The notes under the pieces were generated by a model. That model ran no database searches. It was not told the origin of the DNA and saw only the letters and a list, made by a program, of their open reading frames with translations. The position numbers were made by a program, and so were the translations under genes. Of a stretch of 11,000 nucleotides of DNA, positions 6,060-11,000 are shown one piece after another (position 1 is the first letter of the stretch; the number at the start of each line of letters is the position of its first letter). The stretch spans positions 1 to 11,000 of the forward strand of contig JAJKJG010000319.1 of NCBI GenBank assembly GCA_021154065.1, in the 5' to 3' direction. This DNA comes from Methylobacterium sp. (lineage in GTDB: Bacteria > Pseudomonadota > Alphaproteobacteria > Rhizobiales > Beijerinckiaceae).

Positions 6060-8508
6060 AGCCGAAGCAGGCCTTGCGCGCCTGCTTGTGCGTGAACAGG
6101 CGCTCCTCCGAGGCGTCGTAGCCGACCGAATAGCTCACCGACTGGCTCGGGATGAACCACAGCGTGAACGTCGCCAGCAGCGTGATGATCACGATCCACG
6201 GATGCACCCCGAACACCGGCGCCATCGGAATGAGGATGATCGCCAGGAGGAGAAGGCTCTGGTCGTCGGGAAGCATCAGGCGCACGACGATGTTGAGGCC
6301 GGCGATCGCCAGCACGAAGAGCGCCGGGCTGACGCTCCCGTCGCCGATGAACGCCCGGAGCATCCGCGCGAGCTCGGCATCGATGCCGAGCGACGACATG
6401 ATCGGCGGCAGGCTGAGGATGACGCCGTAGCTGACGAGAAAATCCCAGTTCAGCCCCTGAAGCAGCTCGCGATGCACGCAGCCGGCGATCGCCGCGGCGA
6501 CGAGGCTCGCGAGCCCGACGATTCCCGTGCTGATGCCGAAAGCCGGCCCGACGTTCCAGCCGATCACGACGGCGATGAGGATGACCGTGAGCGCGACCTC
6601 CTGCGTCGTCGGCGGGCCGAGCAGCGACAGCTGCAGGTCGACGCGGTCGTGCACCACGCGCTGCGTCTGCCCCGGCCGGAGCACGAGCCACAGGACCGCC
6701 AGCGAGCCGAGGCTGACGAAGGCCGCGAGCGGCGCCGCGGCGATGAACCAGAAGACGAGATCGAACTTCGCCCGGGCCTCCTCCGGCATCAGGCCGAGGG
6801 CGAGAAAGTTCGAGCTCGATCCGTTGAGGAACACGTAGAGCAGCGGCACGGCGCCGATGAAGGCGGAAAGGCCGAGGAACGCGCTCTCGGGGCTGCGGTC
6901 CTTGAAGCGCTGGGCCTGCGCGGCGGCGAGCGCGGTCGGCAGGAGCAGCCGCGCGCGCGCCGTGCTCGACGGCAGGAGCAGCGTCAGGAAGAGGCCCGAG
7001 CCGAGGCACGCCGCCGCCTGCCCGACGAGCCCGGCGGGAAGGCGCCGCACCAGCATCAGGCCGAGGCGATAGACGAGCCCGGAGGCGGACAGCGCCGATG
7101 CAATCGCGAGGATCGCGAACACCGAAATCCAGGACGGGCTGCCGAAACCGGCGATCGCCTGCGCCGGGCTGGCGATGCCGAGAAACACCCAGCCGATGAC
7201 GAGCCCGAGATAGACGACGAACTCAGGCAAGATCGCCGTCACCCAGAGCACGATCGCGGCGCCGAGCAGGAGCAGGAAGGTCGCGGGCTTCGATGCCGTG
7301 CTGGCCGCGATCGCGGCGCCGACCAGCACGAGGCTCGCGGTGACGGCGAGCGTGCGGCGCGATCGGGCCCGCGCGAAGGCGCCTCGAAGATCGACGCGCG
7401 AAGGCGCGGCAGCGGGCGCGCGGTCGCCGAGGGCGGATGCGAGGCTCGCGATCTCGGTCGCGATCCGCGAGGCGGTCTGCTCGTCGCCGGCAAGCTGCGC
7501 CGCATCGAGCGCCTGCTGCAGCACGCGCAACGCCGCGTCGGGCGCGTCGTGTCCGCGGTGCCATGCCGCGCGGTCGAGGGCGAGCGCCGCATCGGCTGCC
7601 GCTTCGGCGTCGCTCAGCCGTTCGATGCTCGCCACGACGTGGTCCCGCGGCATGGTGCCGGCGCGTGACGCCCGGCCGAGAAGCGCGATGAATACGGCGC
7701 GATCGACGCTTTCGGCGAGCCCCAGGGCTTCGCGCCAATGGCCGGCCTCGGCCAATCGCTCGACCGCGTTCAGCGCAAAATCCCGGACTGCATCCGCCCC
7801 GGCCTGCGTCGCGTGCGCCTCGCGCAGGGCTCGCGCGATCGGCTCCGGCGCGCTGCCGTCGCGCCAGCCGAGCTCGGCGAGCCGCGACGACAGGTCCGGC
7901 CCGTCACGTCCGAAGAGGCATTCCAGCGCTGCCGGCGTCGCCTCGGGCAGGATGCTCGCCTCGAGGACGCGCTCGCGCGCCTCGGGCGGCATCCGCGCCA
8001 GCCGCGCTTCGGTCTGCCGGCGGACGAGCTCGTCGCCCTCCCTGATGCTCCGCATCGCCCCGTGCAGACGCCGGCTGAGGGAGGCGCTCAGGGCGAGGCC
8101 GATGCTCGGATCGCGGCGCAGGAGATCCGTGAAGCGTTCCTGGTCGAGGCGAAGCAGCTCGCCTTCGCGGTCGGCGATTACGCTTGCCGAGCGCGGCTCG
8201 CCGGTCAGCAGCGCCATCTCGCCGAAGCAGCCGCCCGGCCGCAGCGTCGCGACGCGAAGCCTGCGGTCCTCGCCGGCGCCGCCGACGAACACCCCGAAGG
8301 TGCCCTCCGAGACGATGTAGAGGCTGTCGCCCGGCTCGCCCTCGATGCAGGCGGCCTCGCCCTTGCGGAGGCTGACGCGGTCGAGATTGGCCGCAAGCTT
8401 CGCCAGCGTGACGCGGTCGAGGCCGGCGAACAGGTCGGCTCCGGCAAGGAGCTCGGCCGAGCGCCGCCGGCGTGCGGCCTCTTCGTCTTCCCGCCTGCCC
8501 GATGCCAG
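5992..8508 (-). CDS. Cyclic-nucleotide-binding domain / helical region / SLC13-like anion permease fusion, probable CTG start
   Basis: From a CTG at 8508 the product has 838 residues. Residues about 20-140 form a cNMP-binding domain: LFAGLDRVTLAKLA, GEPGDSLYIV, and the phosphate-binding cassette FGEMALLTGEPRSAS at 95-109. Residues about 153-382 are soluble and helical, with Ala-rich repeats (for example WREALGLAESVDRAVFIALL) reminiscent of the TPR-like arms of MalT-type proteins. From about 385 to the end are many membrane segments of an SLC13/DASS-like permease, including GSSSNFLALGLMPEE. The two signature SNT motifs are altered (SST at 514-516; DDQS at 748-751), so substrate and coupling ion are unknown. 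A small signal bound in the cytoplasm may gate transport. The first ordinary start, GTG at 8292, would cut the cNMP domain in half. Confidence 0.85.
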   Translation of the reverse strand: MASGRREDEEAARRRRSAELLAGADLFAGLDRVTLAKLAANLDRVSLRKGEAACIEGEPGDSLYIVSEGTFGVFVGGAGEDRRLRVATLRPGGCFGEMALLTGEPRSASVIADREGELLRLDQERFTDLLRRDPSIGLALSASLSRRLHGAMRSIREGDELVRRQTEARLARMPPEARERVLEASILPEATPAALECLFGRDGPDLSSRLAELGWRDGSAPEPIARALREAHATQAGADAVRDFALNAVERLAEAGHWREALGLAESVDRAVFIALLGRASRAGTMPRDHVVASIERLSDAEAAADAALALDRAAWHRGHDAPDAALRVLQQALDAAQLAGDEQTASRIATEIASLASALGDRAPAAAPSRVDLRGAFARARSRRTLAVTASLVLVGAAIAASTASKPATFLLLLGAAIVLWVTAILPEFVVYLGLVIGWVFLGIASPAQAIAGFGSPSWISVFAILAIASALSASGLVYRLGLMLVRRLPAGLVGQAAACLGSGLFLTLLLPSSTARARLLLPTALAAAQAQRFKDRSPESAFLGLSAFIGAVPLLYVFLNGSSSNFLALGLMPEEARAKFDLVFWFIAAAPLAAFVSLGSLAVLWLVLRPGQTQRVVHDRVDLQLSLLGPPTTQEVALTVILIAVVIGWNVGPAFGISTGIVGLASLVAAAIAGCVHRELLQGLNWDFLVSYGVILSLPPIMSSLGIDAELARMLRAFIGDGSVSPALFVLAIAGLNIVVRLMLPDDQSLLLLAIILIPMAPVFGVHPWIVIITLLATFTLWFIPSQSVSYSVGYDASEERLFTHKQARKACFGFILLTLAGLMLALPYWGWLGLL

Positions 8509-8515
8509 AGCTTCG

Positions 8516-8521
8516 CTCCTT
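8516..8521 (-). promoter_or_regulatory. Strong Shine-Dalgarno AAGGAG ahead of a CTG start
   Basis: On the minus strand AAGGAG is followed by seven bases and then the in-frame CTG at 8508-8506. No ATG, GTG or TTG occurs in this frame between the upstream stop codon (8548-8550) and the GTG at 8292, so this ribosome site decides the proposed start. Confidence 0.55.
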
Positions 8522-8593
8522 CGATTCGCACCGGATGATGGCCGCGCTCATCACGGCAAGTCCATAGAACCCGCCGAAGGGGGCGTGCGCCGG

Positions 8594-9457
8594 CTACTGC
8601 AGCCGGATGAGCATCACGCCGGCGACGATCAGCACCGCCGCGACCGCGCGCGCCCTGACGAAGGGCTCCTTGAGGAACACGACGGCGATGAGCGACGCCC
8701 AGAGCACGCTCGTCTCGCGCAGCGCCGCGACGAGGGCGATCGGCGCGACGGTCATGCCCCAGATCGCGATCCAGTAGGCGCCGAGCGACATCGCACCGCC
8801 GAGAATGCCGCGGCCGAGGAACTCCCGCATCGGCCTCAGTCCCTCGATCCCGCGCAGCCACAGCGCCACCAGCACGAGCGGTATGCCGTCGATGACGAAC
8901 AGCGCCGCCGAATAGGCGTGCGGGTCGCCGGCGGTGCGCGCCCCGATGCCGTCGACGAGGGTGTAAGCGCAGACGATGCCGGCGGTCAGAAGCGCGAAGC
9001 CGATCGCCACCGGATCGAACGCCGCGTGCCGGCGGCGGCCGAGCAGCGCGATCAGCATGATGCCGCAGCCGAGCACGGCGATGCCGGCCGCGGACTGCCA
9101 GGACAACGGCTCGTGCAGCAGGCCGACGGTCGCCGACGCGGTGAGGAGCGGCGCGGCGCCGCGCGCGATCGGATAGATCTGCCCCATGTCGGCCCGGCGA
9201 TAGGCCTCCGACAGGGCGAAGTAGTAGCCGAGGTGGATGACGACGGAGGCCATGAGCCAGGGCCAGGCCTCGAGCCGCGGGAAGCCGAAGGCGATCAGGA
9301 GCGGCACGCCGACGAGGCCGCCGGCGCCGGTGATCAAGGTCATGGCCAGGAACGGGTCGAGCTTGACCTTCAGGAAGGCGTTCCAGCCGGCGTGCAGCGC
9401 CGCCGCGGCAAGCACCGCGGCGAAGACGCTCGGCGACATGGTGGTGGGGGCGTCCAT
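8594..9457 (-). CDS. EamA/DMT-family transporter
   Basis: This is an inner-membrane carrier of the drug/metabolite transporter superfamily, 287 residues, with two EamA repeats of about five membrane segments each. The two halves end in matching signatures: LLHEPLSWQSAAGIAVLGCG (from residue 113) and FLKEPFVRARAVAAVLIVAG (from about 261). SEAYRRADMGQIYPIARGAA is the conserved loop and helix of the first half. The ATG at 9457 is chosen because GGAG lies nine bases upstream; the frame stays open to 9508, but the added residues are Arg- and Pro-rich and cover the putative operator boxes. The substrate cannot be read from the sequence. It lies 85 bases upstream of the cNMP-permease gene on the same strand, so the two may share a transcript. 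Confidence 0.9.
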   Translation of the reverse strand: MDAPTTMSPSVFAAVLAAAALHAGWNAFLKVKLDPFLAMTLITGAGGLVGVPLLIAFGFPRLEAWPWLMASVVIHLGYYFALSEAYRRADMGQIYPIARGAAPLLTASATVGLLHEPLSWQSAAGIAVLGCGIMLIALLGRRRHAAFDPVAIGFALLTAGIVCAYTLVDGIGARTAGDPHAYSAALFVIDGIPLVLVALWLRGIEGLRPMREFLGRGILGGAMSLGAYWIAIWGMTVAPIALVAALRETSVLWASLIAVVFLKEPFVRARAVAAVLIVAGVMLIRLQ

Positions 9458-9492
9458 CGGCCTTGGCTCCGGCGCCGCTCTACCGCGTCGCG

Positions 9493-9517
9493 CCACAGAA
9501 AGCCACAAATTCCCACA
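9493..9517 (-). promoter_or_regulatory. Three TGTGG boxes in exact 10-base phase upstream of the DMT gene
   Basis: CCACA on the plus strand (TGTGG on the minus) occurs at 9493-9497, 9503-9507 and 9513-9517, each unit starting ten bases after the last. The boxes are 36-60 bases upstream of the chosen DMT start, where an activator or repressor would bind on one face of the helix. No convincing -10 hexamer was found beside them. Confidence 0.4.
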
Positions 9518-9521
9518 TTAC

Positions 9522-9569
9522 AGCATGATCCCGAAAAGTGGGAACCGGTTTTCGGAAAAGATCATGCTC
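9522..9569. repeat. Rhizobial intergenic palindrome (AGCATGATC...GATCATGCT)
   Basis: Perfect 9-base arms AGCATGATC (9522-9530) and GATCATGCT (9560-9568) enclose inner arms CCGAAAA and TTTTCGG around GTGGGAACCGG. I recognise this element as very abundant between genes in Bradyrhizobium, Mesorhizobium and related genomes. It is the left half of a two-part unit continued at 9581-9621. Confidence 0.9.
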
Positions 9570-9580
9570 GAGCAAACAGA

Positions 9581-9621
9581 TAGAGCGGGATGACGACTCG
9601 ACGAGAAGTCATCGCGCTCTA
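9581..9621. repeat. Second half of the rhizobial palindrome, overlapping the DeoR stop codon
   Basis: TAGAGCGGGATGAC (9581-9594) pairs with GTCATCGCGCTCTA (9608-9621) with one mismatch. The last three bases of the right arm, read on the minus strand, are the TAG stop of the DeoR gene. In leftward RNA this hairpin begins at the stop codon and could act as a 3' stabiliser or weak terminator; only a short T-rich stretch follows. Confidence 0.8.
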
Positions 9622-10386
9622 GCCCGCGATGATGGTCTGCAGCCCCCGCCGCGCCAGCGCCTCCGCGATCGTCTTCGGCGGCTCGCGGTCGAGGATGAGG
9701 GCTGCGGCGCGCTCGGCCTCGACGATTCGGATCGGCGTCAGGCGCCCGAACTTCGTCTGGTCGACGAGGATGTAGGCCCGGCTCGCGACGGCAAGCATGC
9801 GCGAGCGCTGCTCGGCCGCGGCGCGCCCGTAATCGGTGATCTCGCCCTCAAGCGAGAGGCCGCCGGCGCCGACGAAGGCGACGTCGATGCGGAAGCGGTC
9901 GAGCGCGGCGATGACGTCGAGGCCGACCGCCGCCTCCTCGGTTAAGTCGATCTCGCCGCCGAGCACGTGGACGCGCGTGCCGGCGACTCGGCAGAGGAGC
10001 TGCGCGTTCGCCAGGCCGTTGGTGCAGACGGTGAGGTTGCGCTTGCGCATCAGGGCGCGGGCGACCTCGAGCGTGGTGGTGCCCGAATCGAGCAGCACCA
10101 CCATCCCGTCCTCGACGAGGTCCGCCGCCGCCCGGCCGATCGCCGCCTTGCCCTCGGCGTTCTCGTGCGAGCGCTGGTCGAAGGCGGCTTCGACGACCTC
10201 GCGCCGCGCCGCGCCGCCATGGACGACGTCGAGCCGGCCGCGCTCGGCAAGCGCCTTGAGGTCGCGCCGGATCGTCTCGCGGGAGACGCCGAAAGCCTTC
10301 GCGAGCTCCTCGACGCTGACGATGCCGGTCGCGGCGATCCGCTTCAGGATCTCGTCATGGCGGCGGGCGGCGATCGGGCGGGCCAT
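9619..10386 (-). CDS. DeoR-family transcriptional repressor
   Basis: This 255-residue DNA-binding protein has the DeoR layout. An N-terminal helix-turn-helix occupies about residues 8-60 (VSVEELAKAFGVSRETIRRD at 23-42). A C-terminal sugar-phosphate-isomerase-like sensor domain carries LLDSGTTTLEVA, CTNGLANAQLL, HVLGGEIDLTEEAAVG, DVAFVGAGGL and VASRAYILVDQTKFG. DeoR proteins usually bind a phosphorylated metabolite. The ATG at 10386 starts MARPIAARRHDEIL, the normal beginning; the frame remains open to 10686, but that stretch is antisense to the divergent ligase gene. It likely controls the divergent gene at 10547 and perhaps itself. Ligand unknown. The stop codon lies within a dispersed repeat. 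Confidence 0.92.
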   Translation of the reverse strand: MARPIAARRHDEILKRIAATGIVSVEELAKAFGVSRETIRRDLKALAERGRLDVVHGGAARREVVEAAFDQRSHENAEGKAAIGRAAADLVEDGMVVLLDSGTTTLEVARALMRKRNLTVCTNGLANAQLLCRVAGTRVHVLGGEIDLTEEAAVGLDVIAALDRFRIDVAFVGAGGLSLEGEITDYGRAAAEQRSRMLAVASRAYILVDQTKFGRLTPIRIVEAERAAALILDREPPKTIAEALARRGLQTIIAG

Positions 10387-10546
10387 CTGTCGTGACCGGC
10401 GTGCGGAGACGTCACTGTGCGAAGCCGGAGCCGCCGTGGCAACCCGCCCGGCGTTGCTGGCGTGAGGTTTTGTGGCAAATTGCGCTCCCCGGAAACTCGG
10501 TCTACGACTTCGCCCGGCTTTTCGAGAACGGACCGAAGGGGGCGTC
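10387..10546. promoter_or_regulatory. Divergent promoter region between the DeoR and glutamine-synthetase-like genes
   Basis: These 160 bases separate two divergent starts and should hold both promoters and the DeoR operator. I found only a weak candidate for the rightward gene: TTGCTG (10454-10459), 17 bases, then AAATTG (10477-10482). No clear operator palindrome was seen. Confidence 0.35.
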
Positions 10547-11000
10547 GTGACGACAGAGCCGGCAATCCGCCTCACGAGCGCGGAGGACGCGCGTCGCTTC
10601 GTCGAAGAGGGCGGGCACGCGCATGTCAAGGTCGGGGTCGCCGACGTCGACGGCATCCTGCGCGGCAAGTACGTCAGCCGCGACAAGTTCTTCTCGGCGC
10701 TCGAGAAGGGCCTCGGCTTCTGCGACGTGATCGTCGGCTGGGATTCGAACGACCAGCTCTACGACAACGTCAAATACACCGGCTGGCACACGGCCTATCC
10801 GGACGCAGCCGTCCGCATCCTGCCCGACACCGGCCGCGTCATGCCGTTCGAGAACGGCACGCCGTTCTTCCTGTGCGAGCTCGCCGAGGAGGCCGAGACG
10901 ATCTGCCCGCGCGGGCTCCTGCGGCGCGTCCTCGCCAAGGCCGCCGGGATGGGCTTCTCGGTCCTGTCGGCGCTCGAATACGAGTTCTTCCTCTTCGACG
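10547..11000 (+). CDS. Glutamine synthetase family ligase, N-terminal part (runs off the window)
   Basis: The 151 codons present belong to the glutamine synthetase superfamily, ATP-dependent ligases that join ammonia or an amine to the gamma-carboxyl of glutamate. KVGVADVDGILRGKYVSRDK (28-47) is the beta-grasp start and resembles the GlnT/PuuA-like branch rather than housekeeping GlnA. DSNDQLYDNVKYTGWHTAYP (66-85) and the run to EYEFFLF (144-150), which holds the first metal-binding glutamates (Glu144, Glu146), follow. The ATP site and the rest lie outside. The start is GTG at 10547 with AAGGGGG four bases upstream. It is divergent from a DeoR regulator, so it is probably an inducible catabolic or polyamine-type gene. 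The exact amine substrate cannot be told. Confidence 0.9.
   Translation, partial: MTTEPAIRLTSAEDARRFVEEGGHAHVKVGVADVDGILRGKYVSRDKFFSALEKGLGFCDVIVGWDSNDQLYDNVKYTGWHTAYPDAAVRILPDTGRVMPFENGTPFFLCELAEEAETICPRGLLRRVLAKAAGMGFSVLSALEYEFFLFD

Noticed and set aside
6088..7668. Plus-strand reading frame of 526 codons
   Set aside because: Extreme Arg/Glu/Asp content and low-complexity repeats, fully antisense to the permease fusion; it is a shadow.
5992..8292. GTG at 8292 as the start of the cNMP-permease gene
   Set aside because: It falls inside the cNMP domain and would remove the first half of it, including the GEPGDSLYIV strand and turn.
7904..8554. Minus-strand frame with an ATG at 8554, considered as an alternative start for the cNMP protein
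   Set aside because: It is in a different frame from the cNMP domain and reads as Arg-rich nonsense. A frameshift joining it to the domain is not needed because the CTG at 8508 is in frame behind AAGGAG.
8570..8585. CCCGC-CGAA-GGGGG as an intrinsic terminator between the DMT and cNMP-permease genes
   Set aside because: The stem is short with a mismatch, and only a weak T stretch follows on the minus strand, so it cannot be claimed as a terminator.
10472..10484. TGGCAAATTGC as a sigma-54 promoter for the glutamine-synthetase-like gene
   Set aside because: The GG and GC elements are only about six bases apart, not the ten that sigma-54 promoters require.
9619..10686. DeoR gene starting at 10686
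   Set aside because: The extra 100 residues are antisense to the glutamine-synthetase-like gene and low in complexity; the family's normal N-terminus begins at 10386.

Overview
The window is GC-rich DNA from an alphaproteobacterium, most likely of the order Hyphomicrobiales (Rhizobiales). Three things point there: heavy G/C at third codon positions; a phosphonate gene set laid out as in rhizobia; and several intergenic palindromic elements of types I recognise from Bradyrhizobium, Methylobacterium, Mesorhizobium and their relatives. I cannot fix the genus. No rRNA, tRNA, CRISPR array, transposase or phage gene is visible.

The left half (1-6059) is a 2-aminoethylphosphonate (2-AEP) use locus. 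Read leftwards on the minus strand it holds phnW (3772-4917), phnA (2356-3609) and phnY (902-2353). After a 325-base repeat-filled spacer comes a PhnT-type ABC transporter ATPase (1-576, cut by the window edge). Together they would import 2-AEP, transaminate it to phosphonoacetaldehyde (PhnW), oxidise that to phosphonoacetate (PhnY) and hydrolyse that to acetate and phosphate (PhnA). The catalytic residues I could check are present in all three enzymes. A divergent LysR regulator (5121-6059) faces phnW across 203 bases that carry two candidate operators near the regulator's start. The hydrolase PhnX of the alternative route is not in the window.

The middle (5992-8508, minus) is one large gene with an N-terminal cyclic-nucleotide-binding domain, a central soluble helical region and a C-terminal SLC13-like anion permease. 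It has no ATG, GTG or TTG start upstream of the domain, but a CTG in frame sits seven bases after AAGGAG, so a CTG start is proposed. Its 3' end overlaps the convergent LysR gene by 68 bases.

The right part holds an EamA/DMT transporter (8594-9457, minus) with three TGTGG boxes in 10-base phase upstream, a DeoR-type repressor (9619-10386, minus), and, divergent from it, the first 151 codons of a glutamine-synthetase-family ligase (10547 to the right edge, plus). Nothing ties these three to phosphonates.

Repeats make up much of the non-coding DNA. Two related palindromic variants occur as a pair in each of two spacers of the phn cluster, with opposite relative orientation. A third type lies between phnW and the candidate promoter region. 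A fourth supplies the stop codon of the DeoR gene.
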